64,000 nt of DNA from Flavihumibacter fluvii (GTDB lineage Bacteria; Bacteroidota; Bacteroidia; Chitinophagales; Chitinophagaceae). Location: the NCBI RefSeq assembly GCF_018595675.2, contig NZ_CP092333.1, forward strand, positions 4,178,001 to 4,242,000. The letters run 5' to 3'. Made by a program: the position numbers and the translations under genes. The notes below the pieces were generated by a model that did no database searches, had not been told where the DNA came from, and saw only the letters and a program-made list of their open reading frames with translations. Positions 1-8,450 of the stretch are shown here, one piece after another (position 1 is the first letter of the stretch; the number at the start of each line of letters is the position of its first letter).

Positions 1-1
1 A

Positions 2-1390
2 AGCTTTCTGAAGCGCTGGCTGGCAGATGAGTTTGCCTTAACACTTGCCGGTGGCAATAATTCCGCTACCCAGGTATTGCTGGTGGCCGATCCTGTAAAA
101 TTTGCCGCCATGGGTAAGGAAGGCTACGCGTTATTGGTTACACCGAAGTCCATCACCATCCAGGCACCCTATGCCGCCGGTATTTTTTATGGTATGCAAT
201 CACTCCGGCAACTGGTACAAGCTTCAGCAGACAGGAAGTCCCTGGTAGTCAACTGCATTACCGTAAAGGATAATCCCAGGTTCGGCATAAGAAGTTTTAT
301 GCTCGATGAAGGCCGCTACTTTAAAGGCGAGAGAACTGTAAAGCGCCTGCTCGATGAAATGGCGCTCCTGAAAATGAATACCTTTCACTGGCACCTGACC
401 GATGACCAGGGCTGGCGGCTGGAAATAAAGAAATACCCGCTGCTGACGCAGGTGGGTGGACAAAGGGATTCTTCCCAAACTGGTGGCTGGAATAGTACAA
501 CCTATGATGGCAAACCCCATAAAGGGTTTTATACCCAGGAACAGGTGAAGGCCATCATCCGCTATGCTGCGGACAGGCATATCAACATCATCCCCGAAAT
601 TGAAATGCCGGGTCATGCCAGTGCAGCTATTGCGGCCTATCCCTGGCTGGGAATAACCAAAAAGCAGGTGCAGGTACCTGTTAGGTTCGGCGTGATGTAC
701 GATATTTTTGATGTCAGCGATCCGAAAGTGGTGTCATTCCTGCAGGATGTGCTCGATGAGGTGACGGCGCTTTTCCCTTCCCCCATCATTCATATCGGCG
801 GCGATGAAGTGAAATACGACCAATGGGTGAATAGTGCTGCCGTGGCCGCTTACATGAAATCCAATAAAATGTCGTCCCCGGCTGATCTCCAGATCGGGTT
901 TACCAATGAGATGTCCCGCTACATAGAGAAAAAGGGCAAACGGATGATGGGCTGGAATGACATCATGGGGAGTAAACTGCATGAGTATAACGATGCGCTC
1001 CCGGTTACCGGTACACTATCAGCCTCAGCGATTATTCAATTCTGGAAGGGGGATATTGCACTGATAAAAGATGCTGCAGTGAAATCGCATGATATTGTGA
1101 ATTCATTCCATGAGTTCACGTATATGGACTATGATTATACCTCCATCCCGCTTTCTAAGGCCTATGGTTTTGATCCTGTCCCGGCCGGACTGGAGGAACG
1201 CTACCATTCCCGGATCATCGGCACCGGTTGCCAGATGTGGGGCGAATGGACACCCGACGAGGCTTCCATGAATGGCCGGGTATTCCCCCGTTTAGCAGCG
1301 TATGCCGAAGTAGGCTGGACAATCCCATCCCGGAAAAACTTTGACCGGTTCCAGGCCGCCATGCCGTTTTTTTATGATCGGTGGAAATAA
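2..1390 (+). CDS. Beta-N-acetylhexosaminidase, GH20 family (5' end outside window)
   Basis: Exo-acting enzyme releasing terminal N-acetylglucosamine or N-acetylgalactosamine from glycans, probably periplasmic or exported. The frame is open to the left edge, so the signal peptide and first residues are missing; the TTG at 77 is not the true start. The visible N-terminal part resembles the GH20b domain and runs into the catalytic barrel: the pattern FHWHLTDDQGWR, the PEIEMPGHA strand and the catalytic Asp-Glu pair in HIGGDE are all present, followed by MGWND and QMWGEW near the C terminus. In GH20 the Asp orients the substrate acetamido group and the Glu is the general acid. The stop at 1388-1390 lies 48 bases before the next gene. 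The family call is firm; substrate is not determined. Confidence 0.93.
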   Translation, partial: SFLKRWLADEFALTLAGGNNSATQVLLVADPVKFAAMGKEGYALLVTPKSITIQAPYAAGIFYGMQSLRQLVQASADRKSLVVNCITVKDNPRFGIRSFMLDEGRYFKGERTVKRLLDEMALLKMNTFHWHLTDDQGWRLEIKKYPLLTQVGGQRDSSQTGGWNSTTYDGKPHKGFYTQEQVKAIIRYAADRHINIIPEIEMPGHASAAIAAYPWLGITKKQVQVPVRFGVMYDIFDVSDPKVVSFLQDVLDEVTALFPSPIIHIGGDEVKYDQWVNSAAVAAYMKSNKMSSPADLQIGFTNEMSRYIEKKGKRMMGWNDIMGSKLHEYNDALPVTGTLSASAIIQFWKGDIALIKDAAVKSHDIVNSFHEFTYMDYDYTSIPLSKAYGFDPVPAGLEERYHSRIIGTGCQMWGEWTPDEASMNGRVFPRLAAYAEVGWTIPSRKNFDRFQAAMPFFYDRWK

Positions 1391-1438
1391 CCAACAGGCG
1401 GGCAGCAGCACTGTGAGATCTTGTTTACCTTGCCGGTG

Positions 1439-3865
1439 ATGAGACTTATTCTAGCTGTATGCTGCTTATGCCTTGGCCTGGTTCCCTTCTTTGCTGCCGC
1501 GCAACCTGCCATTCCGCCTACCCGGGAAATCACCGTACACGTCACCGACGACAATGAACAGGCCCTCGAATACGCCACCATCAGCCTGCTCGACAAAAAT
1601 GATTCCAGCCAGTTGCAAACGGTTCGCTCCGACTCGGCCGGCAACGCGCTGCTTCAAAATATTCAGTCTGGGTACTACCTGATCTGTGCCAGCCGGGTGA
1701 ATTACCGGCAGGCCTGCCAGCTGGTGGAGGTTTCCCCGCAGGCAAACACCTTCCACCTCCGGCTCGCCAAATCCGCTGACCTGCAAAGCGTTACAGTTAC
1801 CGGTAAAAAACCGGCGATCCAATACGCGCCAGACCGCACCATCATTAATGTGGATGCCAGTATCAGCAATGCCGGCACCACGGCCTTCGAAGTGCTCGAG
1901 AGATCCCCCGGTGTAACCATCGATAAGGAGGGTAATATCAGCCTGAAAGGCCGTAACCAGGTGCTGGTTATGATTGATAACAAACCCAGCTACCTGAGCG
2001 GTGCTGAACTGGCCACCCTGCTCGCCGGCATGAGCAGTAACCAGGTCGAAACCATCGAACTGATCGATAACCCTTCCGCTAAATACGATGCTGCCGGCAA
2101 TGGGGGGATCATCAATATCCGCCTGAAAAAGAACCGGCAAAAGGGCTTTAACGGTAACCTGAGCCTGGCGGCCGGGCAAGGCGTCTATTCCAAATTCAAC
2201 AACAGCCTCGCCCTGAATTACCGCAACGGGAAATTCAATGTTTTCGGCAATTACAGCCTGAACTCCAATGGCAATTTTGTAGATATGTACGCCCTTCGAA
2301 CCTACCTGGAGGAGGATGATAAAACCATCCAAACCTTACTGGAACAACCGACTTATTTCAAAGCGCGGGGCAACTCGCAAACCCTGCGTACAGGAGTGGA
2401 TTATGCACTATCCGCGAATACGGACATCGGGGTTGTATTGTCGGGCACCCTGCTGAACCGGAATGGCACCGGGTCGGGCCAGGCCATCTGGAGGAACGCC
2501 TCCGGCGGCACCGATTCGCTGATCGATACGCACAGCAAGAATGAAACGGACTGGAAAAACGGGGCCGTCAACCTTAACTTCCGGCATAAATTTTCCGCCC
2601 AACAGGAACTGACGGCTGACCTCGATTGGGTGGGCTATGATATCCAGGGCAACCAGGCTTTCCAGAATGAACGGAAGGGCAATGCCGGGTATACTGAGTC
2701 CTATACCGGCGAACTGCCTTCCACCATAAGGATCCTGTCATTTAAGGCCGACCATACCGTTAACCTGGGTAAGTCCTTTACCCTGGAGTCGGGCATCAAA
2801 CTAGCGGCTACAAAAACCGATAACGACGCCGCTTATTTTTTAGACCAGGGCACCGGATCAGAACCGGACCTGTCCAAGACCAACCATTTCCTGTACGATG
2901 AAAACATCCGGGCCGCCTATGCCAGCGTGGCCAAAAAATCGGGGCCATGGTCCATGCAACTTGGACTGCGGTACGAGTATACCGGTTACACGGGCCGGCA
3001 ATTGGGCAATAGTGTAGTGAAAGATTCTGCTTTTTCGAATAATTATGGCAGCCTGTTCCCGAATTTCCTCGGCTCACTAAAGCTCGATTCCAACAACGAA
3101 CTGAGCCTCACCATCGGCAGGCGGATCGACCGGCCACCATACCAAAAATTAAATCCGTTTGTGTCCATTCTCAACAAATACACTTACCAGGTGGGTAATC
3201 CTTTGATGAAACCGCAATACACACAAAATATTGAATTGAGCCACCAGTATAAGGATTTCCTCAGCACCAGCCTTTCCTATAGTATAACAACTGATTATTT
3301 TTCCCAGATATTTTATTCCGATAGTGCAGGTATTGTTTATTACACGGAAGGAAACCTCGGTAAGCGGCAGATATTTGGTTTGTCGGTGGGTTTCAACAAG
3401 GCCCTCCTGCCAGCCTGGACCCTTAATACCCAGGTAGACCTGCAACACAAAAAAATGGCGGGATTTGTATGGAAGGAAATGGAAGCCACCATCACGCAAA
3501 TGAGTTTTTCGCTGAGCAACCAGGTTCGTTTCAGCAAGGTTTGGATGGCAGAATTATCCGGCTATTATATCACCCGCAGCCAGGCCGATATCCAGGAAGT
3601 CGTGGAACCAACCGGCCAGGTATCCCTGGGACTTTCCCGCCAAGTGCTCAGGAATAAAGGCAGCCTGAAATTTTCTTACCGCGATATCTTCTATACACAG
3701 GATATGGAAGGCTTCACCTTATTCAACCACGCTACCGAATATTTCAGGTTGCAGCGCGACACCAGGGTAGCCACCCTGGCATTTACCTATCGCTTTGGCA
3801 AAGGCCTCAAACCCATGACTAAAAAAAGAAGTGCGGTAGATGAAATGGAAAGGGTAAATAATTAA
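1439..3865 (+). CDS. TonB-dependent-receptor-like outer-membrane beta-barrel protein with N-terminal carboxypeptidase-regulatory-like domain
   Basis: About 808 residues. I start at the ATG at 1439 because it directly gives a signal peptide (MRLILAVCCLCLGLVPFFAAAQ); the longer frame begins with a TTG. Residues ~25-115 form a carboxypeptidase-D regulatory-like beta-sandwich, ~125-230 a TonB plug-like domain (ERSPGVTIDKEGNISLKGRN, then KYDAAGNGGIINI), and the rest a beta-barrel of the outer-membrane beta-barrel protein type common in Bacteroidota. No SusD partner lies beside it, so it is not a Sus-type glycan importer by context. Ligand unknown. It precedes a large palindrome that could act as its terminator. 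Confidence 0.85.
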   Translation: MRLILAVCCLCLGLVPFFAAAQPAIPPTREITVHVTDDNEQALEYATISLLDKNDSSQLQTVRSDSAGNALLQNIQSGYYLICASRVNYRQACQLVEVSPQANTFHLRLAKSADLQSVTVTGKKPAIQYAPDRTIINVDASISNAGTTAFEVLERSPGVTIDKEGNISLKGRNQVLVMIDNKPSYLSGAELATLLAGMSSNQVETIELIDNPSAKYDAAGNGGIINIRLKKNRQKGFNGNLSLAAGQGVYSKFNNSLALNYRNGKFNVFGNYSLNSNGNFVDMYALRTYLEEDDKTIQTLLEQPTYFKARGNSQTLRTGVDYALSANTDIGVVLSGTLLNRNGTGSGQAIWRNASGGTDSLIDTHSKNETDWKNGAVNLNFRHKFSAQQELTADLDWVGYDIQGNQAFQNERKGNAGYTESYTGELPSTIRILSFKADHTVNLGKSFTLESGIKLAATKTDNDAAYFLDQGTGSEPDLSKTNHFLYDENIRAAYASVAKKSGPWSMQLGLRYEYTGYTGRQLGNSVVKDSAFSNNYGSLFPNFLGSLKLDSNNELSLTIGRRIDRPPYQKLNPFVSILNKYTYQVGNPLMKPQYTQNIELSHQYKDFLSTSLSYSITTDYFSQIFYSDSAGIVYYTEGNLGKRQIFGLSVGFNKALLPAWTLNTQVDLQHKKMAGFVWKEMEATITQMSFSLSNQVRFSKVWMAELSGYYITRSQADIQEVVEPTGQVSLGLSRQVLRNKGSLKFSYRDIFYTQDMEGFTLFNHATEYFRLQRDTRVATLAFTYRFGKGLKPMTKKRSAVDEMERVNN

Positions 3866-3914
3866 CTTATTACGGGTGTAAACACGCTTTCAGACCAGCT
3901 GGCAATGTGTTTTT

Positions 3915-3960
3915 TTTATGCCGATCATTTTGTTGACGTCAACAAAATGATCGGCATAAA
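3915..3960. repeat. 46-bp perfect palindrome upstream of dinD-like gene
   Basis: A perfect, loop-free palindrome centred on GTTGACGTCAAC (centre between 3937 and 3938). Its inner 34 bp (3921-3954) recur identically inside the next coding region at 4154-4187. It is flanked by T-runs on both sides (3910-3917 and 3961-3966) and ends 9 bases before the ATG at 3970. It could be a bidirectional terminator for the preceding gene, an attenuator, or a protein-binding site. Presence and symmetry are directly visible; function is inference. Confidence 0.9.
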
Positions 3961-3969
3961 TTTTTTATC

Positions 3970-4812
3970 ATGAAGAAAGAACAAATCATTGAATTACTGG
4001 AACTATTTGAAGCAGCCTGTTACGACATCAAAGGCGTTGAATGCTGGAGTGCTAGAGAACTGCAAATGATTTTTGATTATGCAGAATGGCGTAATTTTTT
4101 GAAGGTTATTGACAAAGCAAAACAAACTTGTGAATCGGCCATGGGAGCGGTTTCCGATCATTTTGTTGACGTCAACAAAATGATCGGTTTAGCGAAGGGT
4201 GCGCAACGTGAGGTTGATGACATTGCGCTTACCCGTTATGCCTGTTACCTTGTAGCTCAAAATGGCGATCCTGTTAAGCCCGCTATTGCATTTGCACAAA
4301 CCTATTTTGCTGTTCAAACCCGCAAGCAGGAAATAATTGAAAAGCGACTTTTAGATGTTGAAAGGGTTAATGCCCGTGAAAAACTATCTGGTTCGGAAAA
4401 GAAGCTTTCAGGAATCCTTTATGAAAGAGGAGTTGATGAAGCCGGCTTTGCAATGATTCGATCGAAAGGCGATGAGGCTTTATTTGGCGGGTATACTACA
4501 AATGATATGAAGAGAAAACTTGGTGTGCCTGCATCAAGACCATTAGCCGATTTTCTGGCGACATTAGCCATTAAGGCAAAGGATTTTGCTACAGAACTTA
4601 CCAGCCATAATGTGATGGAAAAAGACCTGAAAGTGAAGTCAAAAATTTCAAAGGAACATGTCGATAATAACCTGGCTGTTCGGGATATGCTAAAGGAACG
4701 CGGTATAAAACCTGAAAATCTTCCGCCAGGAGAAGATACGGCAAAAGTAAAGAGAAGACTGGATGGCGATGAAAAGAAAGTATTGAAAGATGCTAAGAAA
4801 AATCAAAATTGA
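3970..4812 (+). CDS. dinD: DNA-damage-inducible protein D (DinD)-like protein
   Basis: 280 residues. The N-terminal half ([19 protein letters not shown], then [28 protein letters not shown]) is the conserved DinD/BRO-N-like region; the C-terminal part is lysine-rich and charged. In E. coli DinD belongs to the SOS regulon and inhibits RecA filament activities; that role is known for the family and not shown here. The segment [11 protein letters not shown] is encoded by a perfect 34-bp palindrome that is duplicated just ahead of the start codon. The gene is more AT-rich than its neighbours and unrelated to them in function, which suggests acquisition. The stop overlaps a TTG that could start the next frame, but I place the next start at 4839. 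Confidence 0.8.
   Translation: MKKEQIIELLELFEAACYDIKGVECWSARELQMIFDYAEWRNFLKVIDKAKQTCESAMGAVSDHFVDVNKMIGLAKGAQREVDDIALTRYACYLVAQNGDPVKPAIAFAQTYFAVQTRKQEIIEKRLLDVERVNAREKLSGSEKKLSGILYERGVDEAGFAMIRSKGDEALFGGYTTNDMKRKLGVPASRPLADFLATLAIKAKDFATELTSHNVMEKDLKVKSKISKEHVDNNLAVRDMLKERGIKPENLPPGEDTAKVKRRLDGDEKKVLKDAKKNQN
4154..4187. repeat. 34-bp perfect palindrome inside dinD-like gene
   Basis: Second copy of the palindrome at 3921-3954, identical over all 34 bases, here within codons for [10 protein letters not shown]. Because each copy is self-complementary, the pair is simultaneously a direct and an inverted repeat, 233 bp apart, enclosing the start codon of the gene. Confidence 0.9.
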
Positions 4813-4838
4813 CTATAGTATGGTGGGTAGCTTTGCGC

Positions 4839-5726
4839 ATGGAGATTAAGTCGCTTGCTATTGTACTGTTTCAGTTGTTATGGGGCCTGGCAGCTTTTGG
4901 GCAGGTTTCCCCCGGCCTTGCACCCAAAAGGAGTTTTGAGGAAACCCGCCGCTTGTTTTTATCCCCGCAATCAGGCGTTGTATTAGTTGCCTCCCATCGC
5001 GGCACCCACAATGATGTTCCTGAAAACTCACTCGCTTCTTTTCGCAAAGCCATGGAAATAGGCGTTGATATCATCGAGCTGGATATCCGTGCCACCAAAG
5101 ACGGCATTCTGGTATTAATGCACGATGGCAAAGTTGACCGCACCACAAATGGTACCGGCCGGGTCGATAGCCTGACCTTTGCGGAGATCAGGCAACTGCG
5201 TTTGAAACATAATGGCAAAGTAACGGATGAACAGGTGCCCACGTTCCAGGAGGCGTTACAACTGACCCGTAACAGAATATTGGTGGACCTCGATATCAAA
5301 GCCGATGATAAAGTAAATGAGATCATCGCTATGGTACAACAGGAAAAGGCTTTGAACAGCGTCATCTTTTTTGTGTATGAACCAAAGGAGGTGAAGATGA
5401 TCCGGGAAATAAATAAGGATTGCCTGGTATTGGCGAGGTCCTATAAACCTGAAGATATTGCGCCATTTTTTACGACTTACAAAGCCGATGCTATCCACAT
5501 AGATGAAAAACAACATACCCGGCCCATTGTTGAAGATATCCTGCAACGCGGTGGCCGCGTTTGGATCAATGCATTGGGTGAAGTGGATAAAGCCGTTGCA
5601 GCAGGCCATCCTGAAGCCTTTGAGCAGGTATTGAAATATAGCGTTAATATCATCCAGACAGATTACCCTAAATTGCTGATCAACTACCTGGACAAAAGAT
5701 CGAAGCAGGTTGGAGATCATCAATAA
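4839..5726 (+). CDS. Secreted glycerophosphodiester phosphodiesterase family protein
   Basis: About 295 residues from the ATG at 4839, which begins a signal peptide (MEIKSLAIVLFQLLWGLAAFGQ). Hydrolyses glycerophosphodiesters to glycerol-3-phosphate and an alcohol, here probably in the periplasm. The GDPD signature is intact: ASHRGTHNDVPENSL, VDIIELDIRATKDG and LMHDGKVDRTTNGTG carry the metal-binding Glu and Asp and the two catalytic His residues; the C-terminal VNIIQTDYPKLLINYL is also typical. Eight bases separate it from the following lipoprotein gene, so the two are probably co-transcribed. A role in scavenging phosphorus or polyol from phosphodiesters fits but is not proved. Confidence 0.9.
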   Translation: MEIKSLAIVLFQLLWGLAAFGQVSPGLAPKRSFEETRRLFLSPQSGVVLVASHRGTHNDVPENSLASFRKAMEIGVDIIELDIRATKDGILVLMHDGKVDRTTNGTGRVDSLTFAEIRQLRLKHNGKVTDEQVPTFQEALQLTRNRILVDLDIKADDKVNEIIAMVQQEKALNSVIFFVYEPKEVKMIREINKDCLVLARSYKPEDIAPFFTTYKADAIHIDEKQHTRPIVEDILQRGGRVWINALGEVDKAVAAGHPEAFEQVLKYSVNIIQTDYPKLLINYLDKRSKQVGDHQ

Positions 5727-5734
5727 AAGAAGAA

Positions 5735-8011
5735 ATGAAATCGATCAGCAGCATCGGGATAATTTATTTCGGAACACTGTTACTATTTTTACAGGCATGT
5801 AAGTCCACCGAAAACAGGACCATTACCGTTACACTTCCCAACCAGGAGCATAACCTGGTGAAAACTTCCTGGCCATCCATAGGTTGTTGGTTCTGGACGG
5901 CTGAAGAATTTGCACCGGGTGGGTATAAGCGGTTTATTGACCTGCACGAAAAACGGTCCCCTTTCTCCCTGCTGACCACCAGCCTTCGTTATCCCGGCGA
6001 ACTCACTGATCCCAAATTGCACGACCAGATAAAGGCGGGGGCGGAATATGCCCGGCATAAGGGAATGGGCCTGGTGATGGACCTCGACCTGCGGCTGGCC
6101 AGGCAACAATTCCTGGAACGTTTTCCTGAAGAACAACAACAGATCGTTTTATTAAGGGAGATCCCCCTGGCAGGATCCGGTTCCGTTCAAACGACGGTAC
6201 AGTCCCCTTCCTTTGAAGACCACTACACTTTTGGAAGATCAGCCTACATCCCCTTGAAAAGCGAAGTGCTGGGCATGTATTTGTATAAAAAAGAAAAAGG
6301 ATTAATCAGTCAGGGTTCAGTAGCGGAGATCAATAACCGCTTTACAACTTCCGGTGATAAAGATTCAATCAATATCAGGGTTGATTGCATGGCTGCAGAC
6401 GAAGGCCTGACCGCATGTGCCCTGGTGGCCGTTACGGTATTTACGCCTGATGTATTTGCCCCGCACCTGTTGTCCTATCAACGGGAAATATTGCAACAAT
6501 ACCAGGATGCCCCGCTGGCAGGTGCCTGTAAAGATGAATGGGGCTTTCCTGGCCGGTTTGAACCGAAGACGAATGAACTATGGTATTCCAGGTATATGGC
6601 AGAAGCTTATGCCAGGCGACGACCTGGTCGTGAATTGTTAAGGGATATGCTCTTAATGGCCTTTGGGGAAGCAGGCAAAGAAGGGGAACGGGTGGCTGCC
6701 ATCAATCATTATATGGAAATGTACTGGCAGCGTAACGGCGAGATTGAAACAGATTATTACAAGGCCATCAAGGAAATATTCGGGCAGCAGGCAGTATCAG
6801 CAACGCACCCCACCTGGTATCCCTTTCCCGGAGATAAAGAGATTTTTAAGAATGGCCTGAGTTGGTGGTCTGCAAAAAGGGACCTGGCACAAACAGATGA
6901 AAGCACACCTTTTCCTGTCCGCACTGCATTGAGCAAAAAAATGCAGAGCCCGCTTTGGTACAATATGTACTATGAAGATACCCTGCTGGATTACCATAAA
7001 GACCTTTGGGTCGCAGCACTCGGCGGCGGCCGTCTGAATTACCATCCACTATGGCCTTCTGAATGGAAAACCTTGACAACATCTTTGCTCACCACTAACC
7101 TGATGAGGGCCGAAAAAAGAATCAGCCTGCTCAATTATATTTCTACAGCACCGGTGGATTGTCCGGTTGCAGTGGTATTCGGACATGCCTCCGCCCTCAA
7201 CTTTTCCAATAAAAAAGGTTTTGCGGATGTTGGCCTGGATCTTACCAATGCGTTATGGAAGGAAGGGTATTATACTGACCTGATCCCTTCGGATGAAATC
7301 GCCAGCGGTGCCCTGCGCATCAATGGGGAAGGGAAGATCCAGTATGGCCCGCAGGTATATGAAGCAGTGGTCTTATACCAGCCGGAATATGAGCATATAG
7401 GGCTGGTTGATTTTTTTACAAAGGCAGGGGCTTCGGGAAAAACCGGTTTATACCGGATGGGCGACCTGAACATTGACTTTGATGGACACCCTGTAAACGA
7501 GCAGTTTCCTGCTGCCATGCAGGTTTATGGTGATGCCGGTGCTACTGTTGCCGCCATCATCAGTGCGTTGCAGGCAAAGGGCGTTTCAGCCCAGGTAACC
7601 GGTGAAATGCGCACTAATTCCGGATTTCCTGCCTCTGTAATGCCCAAGCCCAGCGGGACGATCCGGTTGATCGACGGCACGGTTATCCAGGCTTCCGGCG
7701 AAAAGGATGTTATGGGTGATCCCATTCAAAGTACCATTATGGTTAACGGCGAAACAGTAGCATTTGATGCGATGGGTGTTGCCGCAATCCGGTTGGATAA
7801 AAATGGCAATGTGGAAGCCCTTGCAGCCGGCGGGTTAAAAAAATTACGTGCAGGGAATTTTATCATTGAATTAGATAACCGGGTAGACCTGGCGTTATTT
7901 AAAGAAGCCGGACAATGGCGTGGGATCATACATGGAATTGAAGAGGAAATCCCTGCGGCACTCACCAGGATTACGTCCAACTGGGGCCGGGTGCAGTTGC
8001 CAGCGCAGTAA
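5735..8011 (+). CDS. Large lipoprotein, glycoside-hydrolase-like, function unknown
   Basis: 758 residues. The N terminus is a lipoprotein signal with lipobox LQAC, so it is anchored to a membrane, possibly surface-exposed. The central part looks like a TIM-barrel hydrolase: CWFWTAEEFAPGGY near the start, GMGLVMDLDLRLAR, and ACKDEWGFPGRF, which resembles an acidic catalytic motif. Around residues 470-570 (CPVAVVFGHASALNF, then YEAVVLYQPEYEHIGLVDFF) it resembles the class-I-glutaminase-like domain found after the barrel in GH42-type enzymes, and a beta-rich tail follows. I do not recognise a specific family. Its tight coupling to the glycerophosphodiesterase suggests a joint role on a phosphodiester-linked or decorated glycan, which is inference. 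Confidence 0.6.
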   Translation: MKSISSIGIIYFGTLLLFLQACKSTENRTITVTLPNQEHNLVKTSWPSIGCWFWTAEEFAPGGYKRFIDLHEKRSPFSLLTTSLRYPGELTDPKLHDQIKAGAEYARHKGMGLVMDLDLRLARQQFLERFPEEQQQIVLLREIPLAGSGSVQTTVQSPSFEDHYTFGRSAYIPLKSEVLGMYLYKKEKGLISQGSVAEINNRFTTSGDKDSINIRVDCMAADEGLTACALVAVTVFTPDVFAPHLLSYQREILQQYQDAPLAGACKDEWGFPGRFEPKTNELWYSRYMAEAYARRRPGRELLRDMLLMAFGEAGKEGERVAAINHYMEMYWQRNGEIETDYYKAIKEIFGQQAVSATHPTWYPFPGDKEIFKNGLSWWSAKRDLAQTDESTPFPVRTALSKKMQSPLWYNMYYEDTLLDYHKDLWVAALGGGRLNYHPLWPSEWKTLTTSLLTTNLMRAEKRISLLNYISTAPVDCPVAVVFGHASALNFSNKKGFADVGLDLTNALWKEGYYTDLIPSDEIASGALRINGEGKIQYGPQVYEAVVLYQPEYEHIGLVDFFTKAGASGKTGLYRMGDLNIDFDGHPVNEQFPAAMQVYGDAGATVAAIISALQAKGVSAQVTGEMRTNSGFPASVMPKPSGTIRLIDGTVIQASGEKDVMGDPIQSTIMVNGETVAFDAMGVAAIRLDKNGNVEALAAGGLKKLRAGNFIIELDNRVDLALFKEAGQWRGIIHGIEEEIPAALTRITSNWGRVQLPAQ

Positions 8012-8155
8012 AGCGGTCGTTTTCCTGGCTTCGACACCCTGTTGCTTCATGTCACCGCAGCAGTAGATTTCGCACTCCGTTAACGGTCAAACGGCTGGAA
8101 GAACCCGGCGGGTGAAGGAATAATGCCTACCTTGCAGCAATCTGAATAATAAAGC

Positions 8156-8446
8156 ATGAAAGACGAAAAGATACAGGCAGCGTTTAAGGTTAAGAAGGCA
8201 GTAGCGGAATATTTTGAGGTACACCCCGAGTTCCTGAAAGTACGCGCAATCGACCTGATGGATTTTTTCGTTGACAAAAAGATCTTCGCAAAAGATGAAA
8301 AACTGGGACTTCCCATCAGGAGCCTGCTGAATGAATTGCAGAAGAAAAACCTGATGTTGTTGGTTCCCCAGGCTTATGCTGAGCAAAAAGAGAAGGGCAT
8401 GGTCTGGTTTTTCAGCAAGGCCAACCTGGCCGCAAACAGCCGGTAA
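8156..8446 (+). CDS. Small conserved hypothetical protein
   Basis: 96 residues, soluble, rich in Lys and Glu, no signal peptide or membrane segment. The middle (RAIDLMDFFVDKKIFAKDEKLGLPIRSLLNELQKKNL) looks like a compact helical, winged-helix-like fold, but I cannot assign a family. Translation from the ATG at 8156 is plausible and codon usage resembles the neighbouring genes. It converges on the MFS gene with only 4 bases between the stops and no obvious terminator hairpin. The 144 bases upstream (8012-8155) hold no recognisable gene. Confidence 0.6.
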   Translation: MKDEKIQAAFKVKKAVAEYFEVHPEFLKVRAIDLMDFFVDKKIFAKDEKLGLPIRSLLNELQKKNLMLLVPQAYAEQKEKGMVWFFSKANLAANSR

Positions 8447-8450
8447 GAAT

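Noticed and set aside
1466-2332. Long minus-strand open frame (288 codons) opposite the beta-barrel gene
   Set aside because: Shadow of the strongly supported plus-strand outer-membrane protein; the translation has no recognisable domain.
3970-4812. Possibility that the dinD-like gene marks a prophage or mobile element
   Set aside because: No integrase, transposase, phage gene, tRNA boundary or terminal repeats are found around it; only the palindromes are unusual.
4809-4838. TTG start and TAGCTTTG promoter-like element before the glycerophosphodiesterase
   Set aside because: The TTG start would put ten unneeded residues before a good signal peptide, and the element would initiate transcription at or after the ATG at 4839.
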